This document shows, piece by piece, positions 7,183-16,964 of a stretch of 36,785 nt of DNA. Under the pieces are notes generated by a model. The model was not told the origin of the DNA and did no database searches. It worked only from the letters and a program-made list of their open reading frames with translations. The DNA comes from CAIODY01 sp041192505. Lineage in GTDB: Bacteria > Bacteroidota > Bacteroidia > Chitinophagales > CAIODY01. The DNA lies in the NCBI GenBank assembly GCA_041192505.1, contig JBEEMV010000044.1, positions 1-36,785 on the forward strand. The letters are read 5' to 3'. Both the position numbers and the translations under genes were made by a program. Within the stretch, counting starts at the first letter, position 1. Each line of letters starts with the position of its first letter.

Positions 7183-10100
7183 TTATCTAATTAAAGTCAT
7201 ATTGCCCGAAATAGGAAAAATAGTTCCATCGGCGCATATTACTTGCATTTGATACATGTATATATCGCAGGTGCATGGTTTGCCATTAAAGTAGCCATCC
7301 CAGCCTACTTCGGGTTTGTTGATGGGTATATGTTCACGGCTATATACTTCGCTACCCCAACGATTATAAATTCTAATAAATTCTAATTCTTTAATGCCCT
7401 TGCCTTGTACATAAAAAAATCGGTTTTCGTATTTAGCATTTACTTTTGGTTCAAATGCGTTTGGAATAAACAATGAGTTTTCTTTATCGCATAATACTTT
7501 TATTTTAAATATAGTTGAATCGGTGCAGCCATGCAAATCTTCAGTAATTACATGGTAGGTAGTATTTATATCGGGCGATACATCAACCACATGACAAGTA
7601 TCGCAATTGATAAAATAATTGGGCCACCAATGCAATAAAGCGCCATTGGTATTGGGCTTAATGGTATAATGTTGCCCAGCAAAAATCTTTGCATTATCGG
7701 GGTCGATAATGATGTATGGCTTAGGTTTAAAAATATTGATATGAATAATGGTGGTGCTATCATTATTGCATTTTCCTAAAATCAATAATCTGTAATTAGT
7801 TGAATCGTTGGCTGCTACATACACATCAGCATGGGTAGATATGATTTCGTTGGTAGTCATATTTTTCCAGATATATGCATCGCCGCCATGTGCATACAAA
7901 TGAATAGTATCGCCATAACATACGGTGGTATCATGCCCAGCATCGGGCACTATTAATGGGCGCACATGAACTATAATGTTATTGGTATCCAAACAGCCGT
8001 ATTGATTTGATACAGCCAATGCAAAACTATCTTGCTGATAAATATTAATAGTGGGCTGTGCTACAAACGGGCCTGGTTTAAATGTATTAGGTGGTAAAGG
8101 ATGAAACCAATGATAATGATAGCCCGGCAATGGCGGACAACCTACCAAAGCATTTACGCCTGGGCATACGGTATCGTTATTACCCACACAAGCTACAGGC
8201 AATGGATATACTTTAAAGGAATCGTTGATAGATGCCGAACAATTAAAATTAGATGTGATAGTGTAATTAGCAATAAAAGTAGCCACATTGGTATGGCTGG
8301 TATTAGTATATTTTTTGATAAAATTATTAGGTGGTAATGTGCTGTTGTAATCGGGTGTGCCATCGCCAAAATCGATAGTATAATTGGTGATAGGAATATT
8401 GTTTACTACATTATTTGAAAACGAAGTAAGCAACGGCGAACAACCTTTATTAAGATGATTGATTAAAGCAGGCTGCGGCACAGCAGCTAAGCAAACTTGC
8501 TTGGCTAATGAATCGGCACAACCCGAAATGGTTCGAACAATTAACAACACTTTATAACAAGTATCAACTTTAGTAGGTGGCAAAATATAACTATGGTTTA
8601 CTTGTAAAAAAATGCCTGCTGGGGTTGATGTGCCATCGCCAAAAAACCATTGTTGTGTAACGCCTACCGAAGGCGAAGTGGTACTGTTAAAATGTACATT
8701 AGCGCCATTGCCACATATGGTATCTTTATCTTGTGTAAATGAAATATTAATACCCGAAAGCACTACTACCAAATGTTTCGAGCTGGTATCAATACAATTA
8801 TAAATTGAACTATCTAACAAAACTACATTGTAATTGCCCGGTATGGTATAGCAATATTGTGCATTAAAAGTGTGGGCTATAGGTGTAGGATTATTCCAAT
8901 CAAAAAACCAAGTATAATTTTTTACAGGGTCGGTATTAACGGATGTATTGGCAAACGATACACAATCATTAATACAAATAGTATCGGGCGAACTGATAAA
9001 TTGAGATAGCGGATTGGTATGAACTTTTACAAATGGTTTTTCGATGGTATCAACACAACCAAAAATTGTTTTTACAATCAACATCATGGTATAGCTACCG
9101 GGTGTAGTAATAATTACATGTGGGCTTTGATGCGAATAAATGGCAAACACATTGCCCGAGCTATTTTTTATTATCCATTTGTATTTAGTGGTATCTAAAT
9201 CATAAATGCCTTTAATAGATAAATCATTCATTACCACATCGGCTTTGTTGCAAAAATCTGTAATATGCGGTGTCCAAGTAAAATCGGCTATTGCGCCATC
9301 AATATGTACGGTATCGCTTAGCGGATAGCTGCACCCTATTCCATCATCAATAGTAGCTTGTACTAATTTATGCCCCAACACATTATAAGCATGGCAAAAA
9401 TTATATATGCCCGAAGAATTATGGTTCAATAAATCGAATGTGCCATCGGGATATTGAATGATAGGACTTAATACTGAATTGGTATTTAATGTACAGCAAA
9501 TAGTATCGCCTAAGCAACCATACACATTGCTACAGGCTAAATGCCCCAATGGGCCTTGTACATGCAAGGTTTTACAAATAGAATCGGTACAACCTGTAAT
9601 GCTGCTTATTTTCCAACAAATTACATAATCACCAGGATAACCGATAGGTATTCCAACTTTTTTGGGCAATCCGCCAGGGTCGTTGATGGAATATACAAAT
9701 GATGTAAAAAAATGTAATGGTGCCGATGACATGGTTACAGTTATTTTATCATAAGCACCCGAAGATAAATTAACTAAAGAATCGAAAATACCGGGGCATG
9801 AAAGTGTATCACGACCAAAGAAATTGGCATGAGGATTTGCTACATGAATGCGAATACAAGTATCATCAACACAACCATAAAAATTACTTACTTGTAAATT
9901 CAAATAATAATAACCCAGATTGCTAAATGTATAATTAAAATTGCCAAGTGTATTAGATGCACAAGTGGTGCTTTGATTACAAGCTCCATTATCAATTTTC
10001 CAACAAGCATTGGTTATAAAACCACCCGAACAATTATTAAATGTAATGGTTTTGCCTTGGCATACCACCGTATCGGGCAATGGAGCTGCACAAGCATGTA

Positions 10101-13100
10101 AACCAATAACATTGGGTGTGCTAATATATCCATCAGCATAGCATTTGCCTTTACTAAATAATTTGTAAAATGCATTGCTATTGGGTGGTACGTTGTAGCA
10201 TATGGTATCTAATGTCCAATTGCCTTTATAAGTTTTAGATGTGCTATTGCCTAAATACAAATAAGTAGAATCGGGGCTATCGCCACAATAAATAGTATTG
10301 TTGTGAAATATTAAACACAAGGCACAATTAGCCGATAATGGTGTGATAGAAATATTAGGTTTTATTTCTCTGATGGTTATGGTATCCATAGCCGAATCAA
10401 CACAGCTACCTATAATTTTTAGTTTAATAATATATACCCCACAGTTAGCATACGTATGGCATGGGCGAACCAACGAAGTATCGGCCGAACCTCTTAGCAT
10501 GGTATCTTTTATGCCATCGCCATAATCCCATACTATATCATAATTATAGGGTCTGCCGGGTTTTGAATGTGCCGACGAAAAACACCAAGTTTTTGTATTG
10601 CATTGTTTATGAATAGTGTTAGTAGGATTAAGTTCTAACACGGCTTTGTAAGCAATAGGCGAAACATATTGAATAACAGTATCAGGCGGACAATGCAATG
10701 AATCATTGCTCGAAATCATAGTTACTTTATAAGTACCCGTATTGCAAAAACAAAAATTAATTGGGCTGGGTTGATTGCCCGTAGTTACATTAAAATTATA
10801 TACCTGTGGTGATCCGCATGGCGATTGGTTGATAATTACTTTAATATGAGTGGGTGCAGATTGAACAGGAAACATTTTATAAGTAGGCACTATTTGCACA
10901 CAATAACCATTGGTATAATTACACGAATAGTTTACGCCTATTGAGCCAATAATACCTTTTACCGTAACGGCATTATGAACATAAAAACCGGTATCAATAC
11001 AACCATTATTATTAATTTGATAATGGGCATCAAACTGACCAATATCGCTAATGCAAACAATAGAAGTATCGCAACTAAATATTTCGGCCGATGGCTGTAG
11101 TGTGCCACTTTGCGAAAAAAACCAATGGCAATTAATAGTACAGCTACCATTTGTTTTACTATTAATATGTTGCGTAGGCACAACCGTAAAACAAGCATCT
11201 TTTTTTATTAAACATTGTTCTAAAGGAAAATAATTTGCATTAGGTACTACATGATGCCCAATACTTACATAACCTGTATTTGTCATCGTATCAGCACAAA
11301 AAGCACCGCCCATGCTATGTGTAATATGAATTACTTTTACTTTAAAACAAGTATCAATGGCGCTTGTATAACAATGTGTAACGGTAGTAAGATTAGTATG
11401 AAAAGGTGCTGTGCCATCGCCAAATAAATAAATATATGCCGAATCGGGTTGAGGATATAAAGTATCGGTAGCCAAGCCAATAATATTTATGGTAGCACAA
11501 CTGCTGCCACAGCTTTGTGGTGGTTGCGATACACTAAAATCACCAAATTGTTTCCATTGCGACATAGTAACCACATCATTACTACAACAGCCTCCGTTAG
11601 CAGCACTCTGACACACTTTTAAATAAACTGTTTGTCTGCCAAAATTAGCAAATGATGTACAAGCAGATGTAGTAGTAGCTATAGGCGAACCTAAAAAATT
11701 ATTTACATACCATGAATATAAACAGCCTGTATTGGTAGGCGCTTGATTAGCTTGAAAACAGAAATTATGTAAGGTTGAACAATGCACAGTATCGGTAACA
11801 GATTGCATAATATCGGCAGTAGGTGTAGGATATACTGTTACTTGCACACAGCCCGTAAAAGCAGTTGTACAACTATTACAGCTATTGCCTACTACACCGC
11901 CAACAAAACAAATATTGTAAGTAGTAGGTGTGGTAATAGTACCACATGGTATAGCAATATATTGATTTGAATTAGCTGTAATACCTTGTAATTGAATAGA
12001 TGCACCACCACCCACAGGTGTAGCCACCAACGAACCACTAATACTACAAGATTGATTAAGATTAGGATTATAATGCGCAAATAATTTAAGATGAAATGCC
12101 TGTCCGCAACATATTTTTGGTGTATGTGACACTAAACTATCTACCACAATAGTTTGCAAACAAACTGCATTTACCAATGTATCTTTTCCCTTACAACCAC
12201 TTAATGAATCGGTAACTTCTACAATTAAATTATAGCAACCATAATTATTATAAGTATGCGAAAAAGTAGATTGCGATGTAGGCCCAATCAAGGGTGTGGC
12301 TGGTGGTGCATTTAATGGCGGAAACCATATTTTATAAATACCTGTGCCTATTAATGGTGTAGCCGATACACTAAAATTTACAATGGCTGGCAGCGTACAT
12401 AAGCTGCCACCTGTTACCAATGCTGTAGGATGCGGTGCACAAGGCACATTAATATAACAAGGCTTTGTAATTACTTTCGAGCAGCCATGTGCATCGGTAG
12501 CAGACATTGTAATAGTATAACATGGCGGCGATGTAGTTTTGCAAGCATAAGTATGGGTAATAGGCGTAGCACCTGGTGTAGTAGCTGTAGTATTATCGCC
12601 AAAAAACCAATTGATAGGCCCATACGGCGTTGTGCCCGATACAATATTAGGTGTAAATATGGTAGTAAGGTTACCACAATTTAATGTATCGCTGGCAGCA
12701 AAATTTAAAATAGGAAATGGATACGAAATAGCCACACAGCTACAAGTTGAATCTCGGGCACCAGTTTGACGATTGAATATATACAAACACACTTTGTACG
12801 ACCCTGCTACCGTAAGCGAATAGCCTGTATTGGTATGTGCCAATGCGCCTACTTTGGTAGTTAAAAAGGTTAAGCCCCAAGGACCATTACAACCAAACGA
12901 CGAACTGATTTGCATTTTCCATACTACCGAATCGTAAGCGCCTGTTGAACAATTAGTAAGTGGTAAAAAGAAAGGGCCACACTGTGTTACAGGAAATGAT
13001 TGACCTGATGCTGCACCAAAACAAGCCACAGGTGCTTGCGCCTTTGCCTCAAAAAAGCAGCAGATGATTAGCAATAAAAATACGTGGCTAATTATTTTCA

Positions 13101-13101
13101 T
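7183..13101 (-). CDS. Giant secreted PKD-repeat protein with T9SS type B sorting domain
   Basis: A 1972-residue secreted or surface protein. A signal peptide is clear (residues 1-22, ending EAKAQA). The body is a chain of Ig/PKD-like modules; diagnostic motifs include NWFFGDN (about 163), YLFGDGTAP (about 557), WDYGDGIKD (about 856), WFFGDGTSTP (about 1482) and IDFGDGTPD (about 1573). The protein is unusually rich in cysteine, often in pairs bracketing a module. The last 95 residues, from LFIPNAFEP through IRIYNRWGSEVY and VGWDGYFNG, form the gliding-motility-associated type B C-terminal domain that targets export through the T9SS. A role in adhesion or gliding is inferred from the family. 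It is monocistronic, with sprA of the same system about 6 kb away. Confidence 0.9.
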   Translation of the reverse strand: MKIISHVFLLLIICCFFEAKAQAPVACFGAASGQSFPVTQCGPFFLPLTNCSTGAYDSVVWKMQISSSFGCNGPWGLTFLTTKVGALAHTNTGYSLTVAGSYKVCLYIFNRQTGARDSTCSCVAISYPFPILNFAASDTLNCGNLTTIFTPNIVSGTTPYGPINWFFGDNTTATTPGATPITHTYACKTTSPPCYTITMSATDAHGCSKVITKPCYINVPCAPHPTALVTGGSLCTLPAIVNFSVSATPLIGTGIYKIWFPPLNAPPATPLIGPTSQSTFSHTYNNYGCYNLIVEVTDSLSGCKGKDTLVNAVCLQTIVVDSLVSHTPKICCGQAFHLKLFAHYNPNLNQSCSISGSLVATPVGGGASIQLQGITANSNQYIAIPCGTITTPTTYNICFVGGVVGNSCNSCTTAFTGCVQVTVYPTPTADIMQSVTDTVHCSTLHNFCFQANQAPTNTGCLYSWYVNNFLGSPIATTTSACTSFANFGRQTVYLKVCQSAANGGCCSNDVVTMSQWKQFGDFSVSQPPQSCGSSCATINIIGLATDTLYPQPDSAYIYLFGDGTAPFHTNLTTVTHCYTSAIDTCFKVKVIHITHSMGGAFCADTMTNTGYVSIGHHVVPNANYFPLEQCLIKKDACFTVVPTQHINSKTNGSCTINCHWFFSQSGTLQPSAEIFSCDTSIVCISDIGQFDAHYQINNNGCIDTGFYVHNAVTVKGIIGSIGVNYSCNYTNGYCVQIVPTYKMFPVQSAPTHIKVIINQSPCGSPQVYNFNVTTGNQPSPINFCFCNTGTYKVTMISSNDSLHCPPDTVIQYVSPIAYKAVLELNPTNTIHKQCNTKTWCFSSAHSKPGRPYNYDIVWDYGDGIKDTMLRGSADTSLVRPCHTYANCGVYIIKLKIIGSCVDSAMDTITIREIKPNISITPLSANCALCLIFHNNTIYCGDSPDSTYLYLGNSTSKTYKGNWTLDTICYNVPPNSNAFYKLFSKGKCYADGYISTPNVIGLHACAAPLPDTVVCQGKTITFNNCSGGFITNACWKIDNGACNQSTTCASNTLGNFNYTFSNLGYYYLNLQVSNFYGCVDDTCIRIHVANPHANFFGRDTLSCPGIFDSLVNLSSGAYDKITVTMSSAPLHFFTSFVYSINDPGGLPKKVGIPIGYPGDYVICWKISSITGCTDSICKTLHVQGPLGHLACSNVYGCLGDTICCTLNTNSVLSPIIQYPDGTFDLLNHNSSGIYNFCHAYNVLGHKLVQATIDDGIGCSYPLSDTVHIDGAIADFTWTPHITDFCNKADVVMNDLSIKGIYDLDTTKYKWIIKNSSGNVFAIYSHQSPHVIITTPGSYTMMLIVKTIFGCVDTIEKPFVKVHTNPLSQFISSPDTICINDCVSFANTSVNTDPVKNYTWFFDWNNPTPIAHTFNAQYCYTIPGNYNVVLLDSSIYNCIDTSSKHLVVVLSGINISFTQDKDTICGNGANVHFNSTTSPSVGVTQQWFFGDGTSTPAGIFLQVNHSYILPPTKVDTCYKVLLIVRTISGCADSLAKQVCLAAVPQPALINHLNKGCSPLLTSFSNNVVNNIPITNYTIDFGDGTPDYNSTLPPNNFIKKYTNTSHTNVATFIANYTITSNFNCSASINDSFKVYPLPVACVGNNDTVCPGVNALVGCPPLPGYHYHWFHPLPPNTFKPGPFVAQPTINIYQQDSFALAVSNQYGCLDTNNIIVHVRPLIVPDAGHDTTVCYGDTIHLYAHGGDAYIWKNMTTNEIISTHADVYVAANDSTNYRLLILGKCNNDSTTIIHINIFKPKPYIIIDPDNAKIFAGQHYTIKPNTNGALLHWWPNYFINCDTCHVVDVSPDINTTYHVITEDLHGCTDSTIFKIKVLCDKENSLFIPNAFEPKVNAKYENRFFYVQGKGIKELEFIRIYNRWGSEVYSREHIPINKPEVGWDGYFNGKPCTCDIYMYQMQVICADGTIFPISGNMTLIR

Positions 13102-13285
13102 GTACGAGGCTAAAATACAATATTATTAATACTTTTAATAGAATGATATTCATCATAAGACTTAGCCTTGTTCAATTCTGTTGCATATAAATTTTTTGTG
13201 CTGATAAAGTACCCAACTTGTGACAAGGATTCACCTATACGCAATTTTTTTGTAGCGTTTTATTGAGCTAAAGAAATAAAATAAA

Positions 13286-13918
13286 TTAAGCCGAATATTT
13301 TTCCATTAATTGCTTTAATGAAAGATAAGTAGCGGTAATAAAATTCTTCATTTCATTTTTCGGAACCCACTTTACAGCCGTAATATTTTCGTTGGCTTGC
13401 GGTGTTAATGTGTTAGATGATGATGCCTTCATTTCAAACCAATGATTTATTTTTAAAATTTTATCATCAGCCTCTTTATAAGTATGATAAGTAATACAAA
13501 TGGGTTGATGTATGGCAACATCCGTTAATCCTGTTTCTTCTTGTACTTCACGTACAGCAGTTTGTTCAATAGTTTCGTTGGCTTCGGCTTTGCCTTTTGG
13601 CAAATCCCATTTGCCTTTTCGTTCAATCAACAACACTTCATTTTTTTCATTCAAAACCACACCACCAGCAGCATTGGATATTATATGCAAATCCCAAAAC
13701 ATTTTTTTTAATTCATCCATCGAATTATTAAACATTAAAGCCGTTTCTAACTTTTCATCCTTTTCGCAAATAGTAATAATGCGTTTTATATCTTCTTCGG
13801 TTTTTGCTTTGCAATACACATAGCTTTTATAATGAACCGGTGGCGGTGCAAAATAAATTTCTTCATCATCTGTTAGCATAACAGGTTTTTCGTTGATATA
13901 AATTGTAATGACCGACAT
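13286..13918 (-). CDS. NUDIX hydrolase
   Basis: A 210-residue protein with an N-terminal extension of about 80 residues and a Nudix domain at about 83-205. The Nudix box is complete: Gly109, Glu115, then REVQEETGL at 123-131, with metal-binding glutamates Glu124, Glu127 and Glu128. GKWDLPKGK precedes it. Such enzymes hydrolyse nucleoside diphosphates linked to another group; the substrate here is unknown. It is divergent from pyrE with a 65-bp gap. Confidence 0.88.
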   Translation of the reverse strand: MSVITIYINEKPVMLTDDEEIYFAPPPVHYKSYVYCKAKTEEDIKRIITICEKDEKLETALMFNNSMDELKKMFWDLHIISNAAGGVVLNEKNEVLLIERKGKWDLPKGKAEANETIEQTAVREVQEETGLTDVAIHQPICITYHTYKEADDKILKINHWFEMKASSSNTLTPQANENITAVKWVPKNEMKNFITATYLSLKQLMEKYSA

Positions 13919-13971
13919 TAATTATGATTGAAGTGAAATTAATTAGTGCAAAAAATGTTTTTAAAATCAAT

Positions 13972-13979
13972 TAGTTTTG
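13972..13979 (+). promoter_or_regulatory. Bacteroidota -7 box (TAGTTTTG) of pyrE
   Basis: TAGTTTTG matches TAnnTTTG exactly and ends 4 bases before the pyrE ATG at 13984, the same arrangement as at ybeY. No clear -33 TTTG. It would give a leaderless pyrE message. Confidence 0.4.
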
Positions 13980-13983
13980 GGGC

Positions 13984-14625
13984 ATGATAAACAATGAATC
14001 TGCTGCCGAAAAATTAGCTGAATATTTATTACAAATAAACGCAATAAAGCTAAGTCCGCAAACACCTTTCACATGGGCAAGCGGTTGGAAATCCCCAATC
14101 TATTGTGATAATAGGCTTACTTTGTCCTATCCAATAGTCAGACAGTGTATTAAAGCCGAGTTTTTAGCTGCTTTAAAAAAACAGTTTCCCGATGCACAAT
14201 CTATAGCAGGTGTTGCTACGGCTGGCATTCCGCATGGTGCTTTATTGGCCGATGCTGCAGAATTACCATTTTTATATGTACGAAGTGCACCTAAGCAACA
14301 TGGCTTAAGCAATCAGATAGAAGGCAAAATAAATGCTGGCGATAAAGTGGTGGTAATTGAAGATTTAATATCAACAGGTAAAAGCAGCTTAGAAGCTGTG
14401 GCTGCTTTGCGCAATGCTGGTGCCGAGGTGCTGGGCATGATGGCGATATTTACGTATGGTTTTGCAAAAGCCGATGAAGCATTTGCTAATGCCAATTGCA
14501 AATATGTAACCTTATCCGATTATCATCATTTAATTAAATTAGCAGTTGCCAAAAACTATGTGCAGCCGAACCAAATTGAAACCTTACAACAGTGGCGCAA
14601 CGCACCTGATACTTGGGGCGTTTAA
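13984..14625 (+). CDS. pyrE: Orotate phosphoribosyltransferase
   Basis: A 213-residue enzyme of pyrimidine biosynthesis that joins orotate to PRPP to give orotidine 5'-phosphate. The PRPP-binding motif VVVIEDLISTGKSS is at 122-135. The N-terminal FTWASGWKSPIYCDNRL and the segment GVATAGIPHGALLAD (76-90) match the family. Length is normal. No other pyr genes are adjacent. Confidence 0.95.
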   Translation: MINNESAAEKLAEYLLQINAIKLSPQTPFTWASGWKSPIYCDNRLTLSYPIVRQCIKAEFLAALKKQFPDAQSIAGVATAGIPHGALLADAAELPFLYVRSAPKQHGLSNQIEGKINAGDKVVVIEDLISTGKSSLEAVAALRNAGAEVLGMMAIFTYGFAKADEAFANANCKYVTLSDYHHLIKLAVAKNYVQPNQIETLQQWRNAPDTWGV

Positions 14626-14628
14626 TAT

Positions 14629-14659
14629 TTTTAAATAATCGAAAAGTGATTTAATTTTG
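14629..14659 (+). promoter_or_regulatory. Promoter of the toxin-antitoxin pair
   Basis: TAATTTTG at 14652-14659 matches the TAnnTTTG -7 box; TTTT 19 bases upstream is one base off the -33 TTTG. Transcription would start near 14665, giving a leader of about 30 bases to the ATG at 14695. Confidence 0.45.
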
Positions 14660-14694
14660 TTGTCATCATTTATTCAAAACAATAAATATATTAT

Positions 14695-14928
14695 ATGAGC
14701 TTACAAATAATACAAGGTAATAATGGTAAAGCGGCTGGTGTTTTTATACCCATTAACGATTGGAATGCGCTAAAGAAACAATACAAGCAATTAGCTATTT
14801 TAGAAGATGTTGAACCCAGTAAAGAACAAATTTTGGCAGAACTAAAAGAGGCTGTTATTGAATTAAAGTTGATACATCAAGGCAAATTAAAAGCTAGGTC
14901 GGCAAAATTATTATTAGATGAATTATAA
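14695..14928 (+). CDS. Putative type II antitoxin
   Basis: A 77-residue protein, MSLQIIQGNNGKAAGVFIPI at the start, then an acidic helical middle (ILEDVEPSKEQILAELKEAV) and a basic, Leu-rich tail. It directly precedes, and overlaps by 11 bases, a RelE/ParE-like toxin gene, the usual antitoxin position. The short beta N-terminus with GVFIPI and the following helix resemble small antitoxins that pair with ParE/RelE toxins, but I recognise no named family. The call rests mainly on position and size. Confidence 0.65.
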   Translation: MSLQIIQGNNGKAAGVFIPINDWNALKKQYKQLAILEDVEPSKEQILAELKEAVIELKLIHQGKLKARSAKLLLDEL

Positions 14929-15244
14929 AGTAGCCACCATTCCGCTTTTTGATAAACAAGCCAAACGGTTATCAAAAAAATATCCATCACTAAAAAAAGA
15001 ATTAGCAGACTTATTTGAATCACTTACCACAAAACCCGAACAAGGCAAATCGTTGGGTAGCAACTTTTATAAAATAAGAATTGCCATATCATCAAAAGGT
15101 AAAGGAAAATCAGGAGGGACAAGAGTTATTAGCTACGTAAAAATTATTGAAACAACAGTTTACTTAACTTCAATTTACGACAAATCAGATAAGTCATCTA
15201 TTGATGATAATGAGTTAGAAAATATTTTCAAATGGATTCCTTAA
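14918..15244 (+). CDS. RelE/ParE-family toxin
   Basis: A 108-residue basic protein beginning MNYKVATIPLFDKQAKRLSK. The pattern of an N-terminal strand, two helices rich in Lys (KYPSLKKELADLFESL), then GSNFYKIRIAISS, TRVISYVKI and TVYLTSIYDKSDK matches the RelE/ParE fold; the last stretch corresponds to the conserved (V/I)YLLxIYDKxxx strand of this toxin group. Members cleave ribosome-bound mRNA or poison gyrase; which applies here is not known. The start codon overlaps the end of the antitoxin gene, so the two are translationally coupled. Confidence 0.8.
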   Translation: MNYKVATIPLFDKQAKRLSKKYPSLKKELADLFESLTTKPEQGKSLGSNFYKIRIAISSKGKGKSGGTRVISYVKIIETTVYLTSIYDKSDKSSIDDNELENIFKWIP

Positions 15245-15260
15245 TAACAAGTATTTCATC

Positions 15261-15908
15261 TTGAAAAACATCTACTGTATTAGCGGTTTAGGAGCCGATA
15301 AACGAGCATTTCAATATCTTACCATTGATGATTGCCAATTACATTTTATTGATTGGATTATACCTTTATCTAACGAAACAATTGAACAATATGCTGGGCG
15401 ATTATTAACACAAATACATTCGCCCAAACCTATTTTAATAGGTATGTCGTTTGGTGGATTGATAGCTATTGAAATGGCAAAGCAAATAGAAACCGAACAA
15501 GTAATTTTAATTTCATCGGTAAAAACAAAATACGAAATACCATTATTTTATAGGCTGTTGGCTGGCATTGGTTTGCATTATGTATTTCCTTTAAAGCAAT
15601 TAAAGTATGCTTACAAAATTGCATTTTGGTTTTTTGGAATTAGCAACGAAAAAGAAAGGAAATTTTTAAAAACTATTTTGGTTGATACCAATGCCGATTT
15701 ATTTGCATGGTCTATTAGGCAGGCGGTAAGTTGGCGCAATACAATGGTGCTTAAAAATGTAAAACATATTCATGGCAATAAGGACAAAATTTTTCCATTA
15801 AAACCTATTATAGCCGATTATGAACTAAACAATGGTGGACATTTTATGATTGTAAACAAAGCCGCCGAAATTTCGAAAGTGTTGAATGGATGGTTGCAAC
15901 AAATCTAA
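15261..15908 (+). CDS. Alpha/beta-hydrolase family protein
   Basis: A 215-residue cytoplasmic hydrolase. The nucleophile elbow is GMSFGG with Ser63, the acid is probably Asp in HIHGNKDKIFP, and the base His in NNGGHFMI. The start is TTG: no ATG gives the expected N-terminus, while the TTG yields KNIYCISGLGADKRAF directly after the initiator, the conserved opening strand and oxyanion loop of the family. It follows the toxin gene by 16 bases. Its stop overlaps the stop of the convergent GDP-fucose synthase gene by 4 bases. The substrate is unknown. Confidence 0.82.
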   Translation: MKNIYCISGLGADKRAFQYLTIDDCQLHFIDWIIPLSNETIEQYAGRLLTQIHSPKPILIGMSFGGLIAIEMAKQIETEQVILISSVKTKYEIPLFYRLLAGIGLHYVFPLKQLKYAYKIAFWFFGISNEKERKFLKTILVDTNADLFAWSIRQAVSWRNTMVLKNVKHIHGNKDKIFPLKPIIADYELNNGGHFMIVNKAAEISKVLNGWLQQI

Positions 15909-16837
15909 TCAAACCCTTTGTTCATCAGTTCTTCATAAGTAGTTTTTATTCCTTGTTCTAATTCAATGGTATGTTTCCAACCTAATTGATGCAGCTTATT
16001 TATAGCCAATAATTTACGTGGCGTTCCATCTGGCTTGGTGGTATCAAATTTTATTTCGCCTGTGTATCCTACTATTTTTTTTATTAAACAAGCTATATCC
16101 GAAATTGAAATATCGCTACCCATACCAATATTGATGGGCTGTATATCATCATAATTTTTCATTAAAAATATACAAGCATTGGCTGCATCCTTTACATGCA
16201 TAAATTCTCGTAAAGGTTTGCCCGTACCCCATACTATTACTTCATCAACTTGGTTTGCTTTTGCTTCTATAAACTTACGCAGCAAGGCAGGCAATACATG
16301 CGAATTGTTTAAATCATAATGATCATTAGTGCCATACAAATTGGTAGGCAATGCCGTTATAAAATTACAACCATGCTGTGTTCTGTATGCTTCGCACATT
16401 TTAATACCAGCTATTTTTGCAACGGCATAAGGCTCGTTTGTATATTCCAATGAACCCGTTAAAAGATAATTTTCGTGCAAGGGCTGTGGTGCTAATTTTG
16501 GATAAATACACGATGAACCAATGAACAATAATTTCTTTACTTTATGCATATACGATGCATGAATGATATTGCTTTGCATCATTAAATTATCATAGATAAA
16601 ATCGGCTCTATAAGTATTGTTTGCCAGTATGCCACCCACTTTTGCGGCGGCTATAAATACATATTCGGGTTGTTCATTTTCGAAGAAAGTATTTACTAAT
16701 TGTTGATTTCGTAAATCTAACTGTGTTGATGTTTGTAGCAGTAAGTTAGTATATCCATTTGCCGTTAATTGCCTTACAATGGCCGAGCCCAGCATGCCTG
16801 TATGCCCAGCTATATATATTTTGTTTGTGCTTTTCAT
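15905..16837 (-). CDS. fcl: GDP-L-fucose synthase (GDP-4-keto-6-deoxymannose 3,5-epimerase/4-reductase)
   Basis: A 310-residue short-chain dehydrogenase/reductase that makes GDP-L-fucose, a precursor for surface glycans. The NADP-binding motif is AGHTGMLG at 10-17; the catalytic Ser lies in FIGSSCIYP and the Tyr/Lys pair in YAVAKIAG (YxxxK). AAKVGGILAN and IKFDTTKPDGTPRK are family signatures. The frame opens 9 codons earlier at 16864, but MKSTNKIYIAGHTG at 16837 gives the normal N-terminus. The partner gmd (GDP-mannose dehydratase) is not in this window. Confidence 0.93.
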   Translation of the reverse strand: MKSTNKIYIAGHTGMLGSAIVRQLTANGYTNLLLQTSTQLDLRNQQLVNTFFENEQPEYVFIAAAKVGGILANNTYRADFIYDNLMMQSNIIHASYMHKVKKLLFIGSSCIYPKLAPQPLHENYLLTGSLEYTNEPYAVAKIAGIKMCEAYRTQHGCNFITALPTNLYGTNDHYDLNNSHVLPALLRKFIEAKANQVDEVIVWGTGKPLREFMHVKDAANACIFLMKNYDDIQPINIGMGSDISISDIACLIKKIVGYTGEIKFDTTKPDGTPRKLLAINKLHQLGWKHTIELEQGIKTTYEELMNKGFD

Positions 16838-16950
16838 TTCATTTATTTTATAGATGATAACCAATCAAATCTATGATTTATTTTTGTTACAAATACTGTA
16901 TTTATATTTCGGCATAAAAAATATTTTGTTTTTGTTTTCGAAAAATATTT

Positions 16951-16958
16951 TACTTTTA
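16951..16958 (+). promoter_or_regulatory. Possible -7 box of a small RNA
   Basis: TACTTTTA differs from TAnnTTTG only in the last base. TTTG sequences lie 16 and 22 bases upstream (16931 and 16925), neither at ideal spacing. Transcription would begin near 16965, just ahead of the hairpins at 16979-17039. Confidence 0.3.
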
Positions 16959-16964
16959 CGTTAG

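Noticed and set aside
7183..13101. Long plus-strand frames inside the PKD gene, and similar frames inside sprA and nrdJ
   Set aside because: They lack family motifs and follow from the codon bias of the genes on the other strand.
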